A stretch of DNA of 46,785 bases, taken from NCBI GenBank assembly GCA_944367465.1, contig CALVWO010000005.1, positions 1 through 46,785 on the forward strand, written 5' to 3'. This DNA comes from an uncultured Clostridia bacterium. Lineage in GTDB: Bacteria; Bacillota; Clostridia; Christensenellales; Borkfalkiaceae. The notes beneath the pieces were generated by a model. That model searched no databases. It was not told where the DNA came from and saw only the letters and a program-made list of their open reading frames with translations. The translations under genes and the position numbers were made by a program. This document shows, in pieces, positions 34,455-43,451 of the stretch; positions within the stretch are counted from its first letter, which is position 1; every line of letters begins with the position of its first letter.

Positions 34455-34943
34455 TTCACGAATTTTCTCGTCCAAAGGGACGACAAAATTCCGTGATCTG
34501 AGAGGACGGCTGCGGATACGCCATAGGCTAACCGCGCCTTCCTCTCTTTGCGCGAACCCTAAGGGCTTTCAATATAGTTCGCGCAAATTCACTCCTTCCT
34601 GAAAGCCGCGTGAGCGGCAAATTGAGGCATACTGCGGAAGGAAACCTTCCTTGTATCTGTGATTTATAGCTTTTTTGCGGACAATACAGTTAAAAATTCG
34701 TTGCAAAAGGCGTCACTGCGTTATGCCTTTTGTTTATAAATCACTCGCGCAAGCAGGGTTTCCCTGCGCCCGCGCCCCACATTTGCGCATACTTGCGCTT
34801 ATGGGGAAAGAGTGAATGCGGCGCGCTATAATGTTGCGATTGCGCCGCAGAGAGAAAACACATTGTCAGGCATTTATGCCGTGCAATGGGTTGTCTCTCA
34901 AAATCACGAAGATTTTTCCCGTCAGTTCGGGAAAAATCTGTGA
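34455..34943. repeat. Composite intergenic element, locus 2 (ilvN-ilvD spacer)
   Basis: The opening hairpin (34455-34497) starts TTCACGAATTTTCTCGTCC and ends ATTCCGTGA. The closing hairpin (34904-34943) starts TCACGAAGATTTTTCCCG and ends CTGTGA, and may terminate ilvBN. Between them lie a GCGGATACGCC...GGCTAACCGCG module also in locus 1, and a segment bounded by ATTCACTC and GAGTGAAT that contains the 69-nt module (34742-34810) inverted relative to 19452-19520. An AAAAGGC/GCCTTTT hairpin lies in the middle. No protein gene is visible. Confidence 0.75.
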
Positions 34944-34946
34944 GTA

Positions 34947-35462
34947 TTATATTTTCTCTTTATAGTCCGTCTCGTCTTTGATGCAGCTTTTTCCGCGGCC
35001 GATGGCGGTAACGCCCGTGCGGGCGAGCTCCATCACGCCGTAGGGCATGAGCATCGTCACAAATCCGTCGAGTTTGGAGGGCTTTCCCGTGAGTTCGAGG
35101 ATGGTCGCCTCGGGGGAAACGTCCACGACCTTTGCGCGGAAGATCTGGCTGATCTCGAGGATCTGGCTGCGCGTCGAGGCGTCCGTCTTTACCTTTGCGA
35201 GCAGAAGTTCGCGGCAGACCGCGTCCTCTTCTACCTGCTGGATCTTCTTTACGTCGATGAGCTTATCCATCTGCTTCATCATCTGACCGAGGATATAGTC
35301 GTCGCCGTTCAAAACAATGGTCATGCGGGAGAGGGTGTCGTTTTCCGTCTTGCAGACGGAGAGCGATTCGATGTTGTAGCCGCGGCGGGCGAACAGCGCC
35401 GCCACGCGCACGAGAACGCCGCTTTTGTTGGAGACGAGCGCGCTGATGGTATACTGATTCAT
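34947..35462 (-). CDS. ilvN: Acetolactate synthase small (regulatory) subunit
   Basis: A 171-residue ACT-domain subunit that gives valine feedback to IlvB. ISALVSNKSGVLVRVAALFARRGYNIESLSV is the ACT domain; the second half has the usual ILELTGKPSKLDGFV strand. It starts 1 bp after ilvB. A boundary hairpin of the repeat follows the stop directly. Confidence 0.96.
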   Translation of the reverse strand: MNQYTISALVSNKSGVLVRVAALFARRGYNIESLSVCKTENDTLSRMTIVLNGDDYILGQMMKQMDKLIDVKKIQQVEEDAVCRELLLAKVKTDASTRSQILEISQIFRAKVVDVSPEATILELTGKPSKLDGFVTMLMPYGVMELARTGVTAIGRGKSCIKDETDYKEKI

Positions 35463-35463
35463 C

Positions 35464-37119
35464 TTATTTCTCCTCCCAGTTCGTAATGATCGTATCGTAC
35501 GTCGCGCCGGGTTTGATCATGGGCAGCACGTTCTCGTCGTTGGAGATGCGGCAGTCCACGACGACGGGCGTATTCAGGGCGAACGCCGTCGTGAGCGCGG
35601 GCACGATGTCCTCGTCCTTCTCGATCACCAGCCCCGTCGCGCCGAAACTTTCGGCAAACTTCACATAGTCCGTCTTTTTGCGGACGTTCGTCTGCGAAAA
35701 ACGGTTGCCGTAAAAGAGTTTCTGCCACTGGCGCACCATGCCGAGCGCATGGTTGTTCATCAGGAGTATGGTGATGGGGAGTTCCTCCGTCACGGCGGTG
35801 GAGAGCTCGTTGAGGTTCATGTTGAAACAGCCGTCGCCCGTTACGAGCACGACGTGTTTCCCCGTCGCCTTTGCCGCGCCGATGGCGGCGCCCAGCCCGT
35901 AGCCCATTGTGCCGAGCCCTCCGCTCGTGCAGAGCGTGCGCGGCTTTTCGATGGGAAAGTACTGCGCCGTCCACATCTGGTGCTGACCGACGTCCGTGAC
36001 GACGATCACGTCTTTGGGCGCGGCTTTCGCCGCCTCGATGAGGATCCTGTGCCCGAGTTCCGGCGCCGTATCCTTCGCCTTTTCCTCCGCACGGTACTTT
36101 TTAGCCGTCTCGGAGAAGGGGCGTTTTTTCTCTTTGAGCATGGGGATGAGGGTGGAGAGCGCTTCTTTGATGTCGCCGAGCACCTTATAGGTGGCGGTCA
36201 CGTTCTTATCGAGTTCCGCCTCGTCGATATCGATGTGGATGACCGTCTTCCCCTGCGCGAATTTGTCGCGGTTGAGCGCGACGCGGTCGGAGAACCGTGC
36301 GCCGAGCGCCACGATGCAGTCGCTCTCGAGGCAGAGTTTCGCGGCGGTCGCCGTACCGTGCATGCCCATCATGCCCATGAACAGGGGATGGGAGGCGGGG
36401 AACGCGCCCAGTCCCATCAGTGTGGAGACGACGGGCGCGTCGAGTTTTTCGGCAAGCGCGACGAGTTCCTTCGACGCCTCCGATGCGATCACGCCGCCGC
36501 CCGCCATGATGAGCGGGCGCTGCGCCGCGGCGAGCGCCTTTGCGACCGCTTCCAGATCGCGTGCGGGAACGCTCTTGCGGCGTGCGGGAAGGGGCTTCTG
36601 CGGCTCGTAATCGGCTTCCGCGCTCTGAACGTTTTTCAGAATATCGATGAGCACGGGGCCGCGTCTGCCCGAATTTGCAATGCGGAACGCCTCGCGGACG
36701 ACGCCCGCAAGTTCGTTCACGTCTTTTACGATGTAGTTATGTTTTGTGATGGGAAGGGTGACGCCGAAGATGTCGATCTCCTGGAAGGAATCGCGCCCCA
36801 GGAAGTTCGCGCCCACGTTGCCCGTAATGGCGACGAGGGGAACGGAGTCCATGTACGCGGTCGCAATGCCCGTAACAAGATTGGTCGCTCCGGGTCCGCT
36901 CGTGGCGATCACGACGCCCGTTTTTCCCGTCACTCTCGCCCAGCCGTCCGCGGCGTGCGCCGCGCCCTGCTCGTGCGAGGTGATCACGTGCTCGATCGTC
37001 CCGTCGCGGTAGAGTGCGTCGTAAATATCGAGCACGGTGCCGCCGGGGTATCCGAACACGGTGGTCACGCCCTGCTCCTTCAAACATTCGATGAGTATGT
37101 CCGCTCCGATCTTTTTCAT
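35464..37119 (-). CDS. ilvB: Acetolactate synthase large subunit
   Basis: A 551-residue ThDP enzyme, first common step of valine/isoleucine synthesis. FGYPGGTVLDIYDAL, TSHEQGAAHAADGWAR (catalytic Glu), GPGATNLVTGIATAYMDSVPL and the ThDP site VTGDGCFNMNLNELSTA are visible. AAGGGGGC precedes the ATG. The leader is about 25 nt, too short for a T-box. Confidence 0.97.
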   Translation of the reverse strand: MKKIGADILIECLKEQGVTTVFGYPGGTVLDIYDALYRDGTIEHVITSHEQGAAHAADGWARVTGKTGVVIATSGPGATNLVTGIATAYMDSVPLVAITGNVGANFLGRDSFQEIDIFGVTLPITKHNYIVKDVNELAGVVREAFRIANSGRRGPVLIDILKNVQSAEADYEPQKPLPARRKSVPARDLEAVAKALAAAQRPLIMAGGGVIASEASKELVALAEKLDAPVVSTLMGLGAFPASHPLFMGMMGMHGTATAAKLCLESDCIVALGARFSDRVALNRDKFAQGKTVIHIDIDEAELDKNVTATYKVLGDIKEALSTLIPMLKEKKRPFSETAKKYRAEEKAKDTAPELGHRILIEAAKAAPKDVIVVTDVGQHQMWTAQYFPIEKPRTLCTSGGLGTMGYGLGAAIGAAKATGKHVVLVTGDGCFNMNLNELSTAVTEELPITILLMNNHALGMVRQWQKLFYGNRFSQTNVRKKTDYVKFAESFGATGLVIEKDEDIVPALTTAFALNTPVVVDCRISNDENVLPMIKPGATYDTIITNWEEK

Positions 37120-37151
37120 AAGCGAGCCCCCTTTGCCGTGGTGTTCCTTTC

Positions 37152-37180
37152 ATTTTATTATAAATATGCGCCAATGTCAA
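37152..37180 (-). promoter_or_regulatory. Sigma-A promoter of ilvB-ilvN
   Basis: On the minus strand TTGACA (37180-37175), 17-bp spacer, TAAAAT (37157-37152). Confidence 0.9.
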
Positions 37181-37262
37181 GCGCTCCGCAGAATTTTGCA
37201 AAAAATTTATAGTTTTATGCAAAAAATTTCGCATAATTTCCGTATAAATGTATATTTTTTAC

Positions 37263-37293
37263 AAAAAAACGGGCGCGGATCCCTCCGCGCCCG
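37263..37293 (-). terminator. Terminator of argH
   Basis: CGGGCGCGGA (37270-37279) pairs with TCCGCGCCCG (37284-37293); the minus-strand U tract is the plus-strand A run at 37263-37269. Confidence 0.92.
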
Positions 37294-37307
37294 CCGCATC
37301 GTGCGGT

Positions 37308-38681
37308 TCAGTATTTTTTCAGCCGTTTCTTGACGGAGGCGATGCCCGCCTTTGCCGCGGCGGTCGAAGAGCCGCCCACCGAATTTCTGCCCTCCGCGGA
37401 GGCGCGCGTCGTCACCGCATGGAGCACGTCTGCCTCGAACACGGGGCTCATCGCGCGGAATTCCTCCAACGTGAGGGAGGGGAGCGTCTTGCCCTTTTCG
37501 ATGCAGTATCTCACGAGCCTGCCTGTCACGGCGTGCGCGTCGCGGAAGGGCATGTCGCGCTTTGCAAGGTAGTCCGCAACGTCCGTCGCGGTCGCGTAGC
37601 CGCCGCCCGCCGCCTCGAACATCGCGTTCACGTTGAAGGTGAGCTTTTTCACGATCGCCGTGTAGATGGAGAGGCAGTCGAAGAGCGCCTTTTCGGTATC
37701 GAAGAAGGGCTCCTTGTCCTCCTGGAGATCTTTGTTGTAGGCGAGGGGAATGCCCTTGATCGTGGTGAGAATGCCCACGAGGTGCCCGTATACGCGCCCC
37801 GTCTTGCCGCGCACCAGCTCGGGGATGTCGGGGTTCTTTTTCTGCGGCATGATGGAGGAGCCCGTCGAGTAGGCGTCGGGGATCCCCCAGTAGCCGAATT
37901 CGTCAGAAGTATACAGGATGGTATCCTCGCACAGGCGGGAAAGGTGCGCCATCGTAAGGGAGGCGGCGAACAGATACTCCGCCACGAAGTCGCGGTCGGA
38001 TACGGCGTCGAGGGAGTTCTGCGAGACCTCGTCGAATCCGAGCAGTTCGCGCGTTATCTCGCGGTCGATGGGCCAGGAGGTGCCGGCAAGCGCCGCGCTG
38101 CCGAGGGGCATCACGTTCATGCGCCTGCGGAGGGCGGAAAAGCGGTCGGTGTCGCGCAGGAACATCTCCGAATAGGCGTTGAAGTACTGGGCGCAGTTGA
38201 TGGGCTGCGCCTTTCTCAGGTGGGTGAATCCCGGCATCACATAGCCCGCCGTCTCTTTGGCGCGCGCAAGCAGGGCGGTGATGAGCCCCTTTAAAAGCTC
38301 GATCGCTTTGTCCGCGGAGGCGCGCACATACAGGCGCATGTCCGTTGCGACCTGGTCGTTGCGCGAGCGCGCGGTGTGCAGTTTTTTGCCCACCTGTCCG
38401 ACGCGCGCAACAAGTTCGTTTTCCACAAAGGAGTGGATATCCTCCGCGCCCTGCACGGCGAGCGCGCCGCTCTCGATGTCCGCATAGATGGACTTCAGCC
38501 CCTCGGCAATGACGTTCGCCTCGTCTTCGGTGAGGATCCCGCACCTGCCGAGCATCGTCACGTGGGCGACGGACGCGGTGATGTCCGCACGCCACAGTTT
38601 TTTATCGAACGAGAGCGATTCGTTGAATACGTCGGCGTCTGCCGCGGTGGGCGCGTCGAACCTGCCTTCCCAGAGCTTCAT
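37308..38681 (-). CDS. argH: Argininosuccinate lyase
   Basis: A 457-residue enzyme giving arginine and fumarate. LWEGRFDAPTA, HTARSRNDQVATDMRLYVR, GFTHLRKAQPI and the signature GSSIMPQKKNPDIPELVRGK (with the catalytic Ser) are present. ATG 38681 has AAGGAG upstream; the longer frame upstream is unsupported and crosses the promoter. No argG is adjacent, unlike the usual argGH pair. Confidence 0.97.
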   Translation of the reverse strand: MKLWEGRFDAPTAADADVFNESLSFDKKLWRADITASVAHVTMLGRCGILTEDEANVIAEGLKSIYADIESGALAVQGAEDIHSFVENELVARVGQVGKKLHTARSRNDQVATDMRLYVRASADKAIELLKGLITALLARAKETAGYVMPGFTHLRKAQPINCAQYFNAYSEMFLRDTDRFSALRRRMNVMPLGSAALAGTSWPIDREITRELLGFDEVSQNSLDAVSDRDFVAEYLFAASLTMAHLSRLCEDTILYTSDEFGYWGIPDAYSTGSSIMPQKKNPDIPELVRGKTGRVYGHLVGILTTIKGIPLAYNKDLQEDKEPFFDTEKALFDCLSIYTAIVKKLTFNVNAMFEAAGGGYATATDVADYLAKRDMPFRDAHAVTGRLVRYCIEKGKTLPSLTLEEFRAMSPVFEADVLHAVTTRASAEGRNSVGGSSTAAAKAGIASVKKRLKKY

Positions 38682-38729
38682 GGTGCACTCCTTGCGCCCC
38701 GCAGTGCGGCGGGGCGGTGTTTTTTCGTC

Positions 38730-38758
38730 ATTATACAATATTTTGCCGCGGGACGCAA
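38730..38758 (-). promoter_or_regulatory. Promoter of argH
   Basis: On the minus strand TTGCGT (38758-38753), 17-bp spacer, TATAAT (38735-38730). No ARG box was recognised. Confidence 0.82.
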
Positions 38759-38797
38759 CCGTTTTTTTGCGGCGCACGGGCGGCGGGGCATTTTTTA

Positions 38798-38826
38798 TTG
38801 ACAGAGCGCCGCCTTTGCGGTAAAAT
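38798..38826 (+). promoter_or_regulatory. Promoter of ruvC, probably giving a leaderless mRNA
   Basis: TTGACA (38798-38803), 17-bp spacer, TAAAAT (38821-38826). ATG 38833 begins 6 nt after the -10. Confidence 0.88.
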
Positions 38827-38832
38827 ATGCGT

Positions 38833-39330
38833 ATGATCATTTTAGGACTCGATCCGGGCATCGGAACGATGGGCTACGGCGTCATCGAAAAGGACGCCCG
38901 CGGGAACTGCGCCGCCGTGGATTACGGCGTCGTCAGAACGCCCCCGGGCGAAAATCTCGCCGTGCGGCTGTGTATCCTCGAGGAGGGCGTCAACGCGCTC
39001 TTCGATAAGTTCCACCCCGACGAAGCCGCCATGGAGGAGCTGTTCTTCTCCAAAAACGTCACGACGGGCATCGCCGTCGCCCAGGCGCGCGGGGTCATGC
39101 TGCTCACCTGCAACAAGCGCTGCGGGCGCATTTTCGAGTATACGCCCAATCAGATCAAGCAGGCGCTCACGGGATACGGCGGCGCGGACAAGGGGCAGAT
39201 GCAGCGCGTCGTGGCGGCGCATCTGCGCCTCCCCAAACCGCCCCGTCCCGATGACGCGGCGGACGCGCTCGGCGTGGCGCTCTGTCATGCCTTCACGAGC
39301 CGGTTCGGGGTATTGTTCGGGATCAAATAA
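38833..39330 (+). CDS. ruvC: Crossover junction endodeoxyribonuclease RuvC
   Basis: A 165-residue Holliday-junction resolvase. Catalytic acidic residues are seen in ILGLDPGIGTMGYGV, MEELFFSKN and RPDDAADALGVALCH. ATG 38833 is chosen; the ATG at 38827 abuts the -10 box and would lie upstream of the transcription start. No Shine-Dalgarno is visible. It is split from ruvAB by a 659-bp repeat-filled spacer. Confidence 0.95.
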   Translation: MIILGLDPGIGTMGYGVIEKDARGNCAAVDYGVVRTPPGENLAVRLCILEEGVNALFDKFHPDEAAMEELFFSKNVTTGIAVAQARGVMLLTCNKRCGRIFEYTPNQIKQALTGYGGADKGQMQRVVAAHLRLPKPPRPDDAADALGVALCHAFTSRFGVLFGIK

Positions 39331-39339
39331 AATATTAAG

Positions 39340-39971
39340 TTCACGAATTTTCTCGTCCAAAGGCTCGTCGCGGCGGAGCGCCATTTGCGTACTGTTCGGC
39401 TTTACCGAACAGTACGCCTGAAACGCTCGCCGCTCCTCTTCGCAAAAAATCTTTCTGCAAAATCTTTTTTGCGAGTGCTGCGGTATGAGTATTCCGTGAT
39501 TTGAGCAGGAAGTTGCGGGTACGCGCCCGCCCCTTGCCTTCCCCCTCGGGGGTGAGCGGCGCGTTATGCGCACCACCGCGGTGCGGTGTGCGCGCGCCGC
39601 GAAATGAGTTTTTTGCCATTGTCGGCAAAAAACATGCCTGTCCGACGCGAAGCGGCGCACGAGCGCAGTCGAAGTAACGCAAGGTCTACTTGCATGAGAC
39701 CCCTGCTTGCGCGAGTGATTTTATAGTAGGTTCACGAAATTCCTGAAAAAGCTATCAATTTCAGATACAAGCAAAATCGCTATTTTGCGCAGTATGCCCC
39801 AATTTGCCGCTCACGCGGCTTTCAGAAAAAGGTGAATGCGCCGTCCGCTATTATGTAAGCCCTGATGGGACGGCGCAGAGGAAAAACGGCGGTCAGGCAC
39901 GCAGTGCCGCGCCCGACGGTTTTCCTCAGATCACGAAAATTTTCCGCCCCTTTGGACGGAAAATTTTGTGA
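39340..39971. repeat. Composite intergenic element, locus 3 (ruvC-ruvA spacer)
   Basis: The opening TTCACGAATTTTCTCGTCC is interrupted by the nested element; the remaining 3' arm ATTCCGTGA appears near 39491. The closing hairpin (39931-39971) starts TCACGAAAATTTTCCG and ends TTGTGA. The middle has a perfect GTTTTTTGCC/GGCAAAAAAC hairpin, and 39700-39835 is a diverged reverse complement of 34587-34760. The flanking GTGAATGCG...CAGAGGAAAAA part keeps the locus 2 orientation. No gene is visible. Confidence 0.75.
39366..39480. repeat. Nested three-hairpin element, copy B
   Basis: It shares with copy A the ends CGTCGCGGCGGAGCGC and TTTTTTGCGAG and the segment CGCCTGAAACGCTCGCCGCT. The inner stem here is GTACTGTTCGG (39389-39399) with CCGAACAGTAC (39405-39415), different from copy A but perfectly paired. 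Confidence 0.8.
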
Positions 39972-39989
39972 ACAAGGAAGGAGGTTATT

Positions 39990-40595
39990 ATGATCGGTTA
40001 TCTGCGGGGCAAGGTGCTCTCGCTCCGTCCGGAATCTGTCATTCTCGACGTCAACGGCGTCGGATATGAAGTTGTCTGTTCGGGGGCGGCGTTTTCCAAA
40101 CTCTCCGGCGTGCGCACGGGGGAAGAGGGGGAGGTGTACACCTATCTCCAGGTCAGCGAACAGGGCGTCGCGCTCTTCGGGTTTGCCGACCTCCGGGAGA
40201 AGGAGCTCTTCCTGCGCCTCACTTCGGTGCAGGGGGTGGGCGCGAAGCTCGCCATCGCGGCGCTCTCTTCCATGCGCCCCGCCGATCTCACCGAGGCGAT
40301 CTATACTGCGGACGTCAAGCGGCTCACCGCCGTCAAGGGGTTGGGTAAGAAGACGGCGGAGCGCATCGTGCTGGAACTGCACGGCAAGATCTCCGCAGAC
40401 GAGATCATCGGCACTTCCGAGGGGGGCATGCCCGCGGTCAGCGCGCCCAGATCGCAGGATGACGACGACGCGGTCGCCGCGCTCATGAACCTCGGGTTCA
40501 CCAAACAGGAGAGTGCGCGCGCCGTCGAGCGCGCGAAGGCGGCGGGCGCCGGAACGATCGAGGAGATCATCGGGCTCGCGCTGAGAGGTATGTGA
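39990..40595 (+). CDS. ruvA: Holliday junction branch migration protein RuvA
   Basis: A 201-residue junction-binding protein. It has the N-terminal OB fold ([28 protein letters not shown]), helix-hairpin-helix motifs around [14 protein letters not shown] and [16 protein letters not shown], and a C-terminal RuvB-contact domain ([19 protein letters not shown]). AAGGAGG precedes the ATG. ruvB begins 1 bp after the stop. Confidence 0.97.
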   Translation: MIGYLRGKVLSLRPESVILDVNGVGYEVVCSGAAFSKLSGVRTGEEGEVYTYLQVSEQGVALFGFADLREKELFLRLTSVQGVGAKLAIAALSSMRPADLTEAIYTADVKRLTAVKGLGKKTAERIVLELHGKISADEIIGTSEGGMPAVSAPRSQDDDDAVAALMNLGFTKQESARAVERAKAAGAGTIEEIIGLALRGM

Positions 40596-40596
40596 T

Positions 40597-41640
40597 ATGG
40601 ACGAATTCGGAGAAGAGAGATTGCTTTCGAGCAGCAAGGGGGAGTACGATCTCGAAGAGAACGTGCTCCGTCCCAAAACGCTCGAGGAGTATGTCGGGCA
40701 GGACAAGGTCAAAGAAAACCTCTCCGTCTATATGTCCGCCGCCAAGGCGCGCGGCGAGGCGCTCGATCACGTCCTCCTGTACGGTCCGCCCGGACTGGGG
40801 AAAACGACGCTCGCCCATATCATCGCAAACACGATGGGCACGCAGATCAAACTCACGAGCGGCCCCGCCATCGAGCGCTCGGGCGATCTCGCGGCGATCC
40901 TGACCAACCTCAACGAGGGCGACGTGCTCTTCATCGACGAGATCCACCGCCTCAACCATGCCGTGGAGGAAATTCTCTATTCCGCCATGGAGGATTACGC
41001 GCTCGATATCATCGTGGGCAAGGGACCTTCGGCGCGCAATATCCGCTTTTCGCTCAAACGGTTCACGCTCATCGGCGCGACGACGCGCGCCGGCATGCTC
41101 TCCTCGCCGCTCAGAGACCGTTTCGGCATCATGTGCCGCCTGGATATGTACACGCCCGAGGAGCTCAAACGCATCGTCAGCCGTTCCGCGCGCACGCTCG
41201 GCATCGCCGTCGAAGAGGAGGGCGCCTACGAGATCGCGCGCCGTTCGCGCGGCACGCCGCGCATTGCCAACCGCCTTCTCAAGCGCGTGCGCGATTTTGC
41301 TGCCGTTGCGGGAAGCCACGCCGTCACCAAGGAGGACGCCCGCCGCGCCCTCGCCAAAATGGAGATCGACGAGCTCGGACTGGACGAAACCGATCGCAAC
41401 CTTCTGCGGGCGCTCATCCACAAATTTAACGGCGGCCCCGCGGGACTGGATACCATCGCCGCGACCATCAACGAGGACGTGAACACCATCGAGGACGTAT
41501 ACGAACCCTATCTCATGCAGCTCGGTTTTATCGCGCGCACGCCGCGCGGCAGAGTGTGCCTGAAAGGGGGGTACGAACACATGGGCGTGAAGATGCCCGC
41601 GGGGAACAGGGCGCAGATCTCGGTGTTCGACGATGAATGA
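40597..41640 (+). CDS. ruvB: Holliday junction DNA helicase RuvB
   Basis: A 347-residue AAA+ motor. [19 protein letters not shown], Walker [13 protein letters not shown], Walker [10 protein letters not shown], sensor 1 [10 protein letters not shown] and the winged helix with [24 protein letters not shown] are all present. Its end overlaps the GNAT gene by 8 bp. Confidence 0.98.
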   Translation: MDEFGEERLLSSSKGEYDLEENVLRPKTLEEYVGQDKVKENLSVYMSAAKARGEALDHVLLYGPPGLGKTTLAHIIANTMGTQIKLTSGPAIERSGDLAAILTNLNEGDVLFIDEIHRLNHAVEEILYSAMEDYALDIIVGKGPSARNIRFSLKRFTLIGATTRAGMLSSPLRDRFGIMCRLDMYTPEELKRIVSRSARTLGIAVEEEGAYEIARRSRGTPRIANRLLKRVRDFAAVAGSHAVTKEDARRALAKMEIDELGLDETDRNLLRALIHKFNGGPAGLDTIAATINEDVNTIEDVYEPYLMQLGFIARTPRGRVCLKGGYEHMGVKMPAGNRAQISVFDDE

Positions 41641-42397
41641 GCCGACGTGGGCGGAGATCCTGTGCGCCGCCGTCGGACAGTCGGCGCTGGAGAGCGGGTG
41701 CGCCCCCGCCGATTTTTTCCGGCAGGAGCATGTCGTCGTGCGCTCCCGTGCAGACATGGGTGCGCGCAAATACCTCGAACTTCCCTTCGCGCTCGACCTC
41801 ACTTCCTACGGGAACAACGTCGTCGCTTCCGCGGACGAGGCGATCATCCCCGTTGCAAAGGCGTATCTTCGCGGGCGGCGCACGGAGGCGTGTTTCGAAA
41901 CGCCCGCCCTGCACGAGCTGGACGCCCTGCTCGCGCCGTTCGGGCTGAGAACGTTTTTTCAGGCGGAATATTTCCTGCCCGATCCCGCCGCAATGCGCGG
42001 TCGTCCGTGCGCCTATCCGACGCGCGTCCTCACGCGCGAATGTTTTCCGGAACTGTATCTGCCGCAGTGGAGCAACGCGCTCTGCGCGGCGCGGAAGGAA
42101 AACGACGTGCTGTGCGTCGGAGCATACGACGGCGATATGCTCATCGGGCTGGCGGGTTGTTCCGCCGACTGCGAGCGGATGTGGCAGATCGGCATCGACG
42201 TGCTGCCCGCCTATCGGAAAAAGGGGATCGCCGCAGCGCTCGTGTCCCGGCTCGCAGCGGAAACTTTTTCCCGCGGCAAGATCCCGTTTTATTGCGCCGC
42301 GTGGTCCAATCTTGCGTCAAAAAATACGGCGCTTGCGTGCGGGTTCAGACCCGCATGGGTACAGCTCACCGCAAAACCCGTCGCATCTTCCGTATAA
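41633..42397 (+). CDS. GNAT-family N-acetyltransferase, substrate unknown
   Basis: A 254-residue protein with the GNAT fold in the last 110 residues. [48 protein letters not shown] contains the acetyl-CoA pyrophosphate loop (R-x-K-G-I-A-A) and [18 protein letters not shown] is the closing motif. The N-terminal half is a family-specific extension. It is translationally coupled to ruvB and lies 13 bp before queA; function is not revealed by context. Confidence 0.85.
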   Translation: MNEPTWAEILCAAVGQSALESGCAPADFFRQEHVVVRSRADMGARKYLELPFALDLTSYGNNVVASADEAIIPVAKAYLRGRRTEACFETPALHELDALLAPFGLRTFFQAEYFLPDPAAMRGRPCAYPTRVLTRECFPELYLPQWSNALCAARKENDVLCVGAYDGDMLIGLAGCSADCERMWQIGIDVLPAYRKKGIAAALVSRLAAETFSRGKIPFYCAAWSNLASKNTALACGFRPAWVQLTAKPVASSV

Positions 42398-42410
42398 CGG
42401 ATAAATCATA

Positions 42411-43451
42411 ATGGCAATGGCTATGAACGTTTTGAAAAAGAGTGATTTCTGGTACGATCTTCCCGAGGAACTCATCGCGCAGACCCCTGTGGAACCGCGC
42501 GACAGTTCCCGTCTGCTTGTCTATCACCGCGATACGAAGGAGATCGAACACCGCATTTTTCACGACATCACCGATTATCTGAAGGCGGGCGACGTGCTCG
42601 TCGTCAACCGCACGCGCGTGCTGCCCGCACGGCTGTACGCCCATACCGAGCATGGCGGCGCCGTCGAGGTGCTCCTTCTGAAGCGCATCGACCTGGACGA
42701 CTGGGAGGTACTGGTGCGCCCCGGGCGCAAATGCCGCGTCGGCGCGAAACTTACCGTGAACGAAGAGCTCTCTCTCGAGGTGACGGGCATCACCGATTCG
42801 GGCGAGCGCATCGTGCGCTTTTTCTATAAGGGCGCGTTTGAGGATGTGCTCTCCCGCGCCGGGACTATGCCGCTCCCGCCCTATATCCACGAAAAGCTCA
42901 AAGATCCCGACCGTTACCAGACGGTATACTCCCGCGAGAACGGTTCGGCGGCGGCGCCCACGGCGGGGCTGCATTTTACGCCCGAACTGCTCGGCCGCAT
43001 CCGCGCGATGGGGGTGGAGATCGCCGAAGTGCTCCTGCATGTGGGACTCGGCACCTTCCGCCCCGTCAAGGAGGAGAACGTGCTCGATCATAAGATGCAC
43101 TCGGAGTATTACGAGGTGAGTGCGGAGGCGGCGGACATCGTCAACCGCGCGAAACGGGAGGGGCGGCGCGTCATCTGCGTGGGCACGACTTCCGTGCGCA
43201 CGGTGGAGACGGTCGCCGACGAGCACGGTTTTCTCCGCCCCTGCAAGGGCAATACCGAAATATTCATCTATCCGCCTTATCGCTTCAAGTGCGTCGACGC
43301 GCTCATCACCAACTTCCACCTCCCCGAGAGCACGCTTTTAATGCTCGTTTCCGCGCTCTGTTCCCGCGAGGAGGTGCTGCACGTCTACGATGTGGCGGTG
43401 AGGGAGCGGTATCGGTTCTTTTCCTTCGGCGACGCGATGCTCGTTTTATAA
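42411..43451 (+). CDS. queA: S-adenosylmethionine:tRNA ribosyltransferase-isomerase QueA
   Basis: A 346-residue enzyme that transfers ribosyl from SAM to preQ1 in tRNA, giving epoxyqueuosine. [60 protein letters not shown] and [15 protein letters not shown] are typical. Starts at 42411, 42417 and 42423 are all possible; 42423 gives the most family-like N-terminus, and none has a good Shine-Dalgarno site. The last codons are part of a 24-bp repeat that recurs at 43800. Confidence 0.95.
   Translation: MAMAMNVLKKSDFWYDLPEELIAQTPVEPRDSSRLLVYHRDTKEIEHRIFHDITDYLKAGDVLVVNRTRVLPARLYAHTEHGGAVEVLLLKRIDLDDWEVLVRPGRKCRVGAKLTVNEELSLEVTGITDSGERIVRFFYKGAFEDVLSRAGTMPLPPYIHEKLKDPDRYQTVYSRENGSAAAPTAGLHFTPELLGRIRAMGVEIAEVLLHVGLGTFRPVKEENVLDHKMHSEYYEVSAEAADIVNRAKREGRRVICVGTTSVRTVETVADEHGFLRPCKGNTEIFIYPPYRFKCVDALITNFHLPESTLLMLVSALCSREEVLHVYDVAVRERYRFFSFGDAMLVL

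Noticed and set aside
37120..37307. T-box or attenuator before ilvB
   Set aside because: The promoter leaves only about 25 nt of leader, and no T-box motif or antiterminator is present.
38827..38832. Upstream ATG as the ruvC start
   Set aside because: It abuts the -10 hexamer and would lie before the transcription start; ATG 38833 begins the conserved MIILGLDPG.
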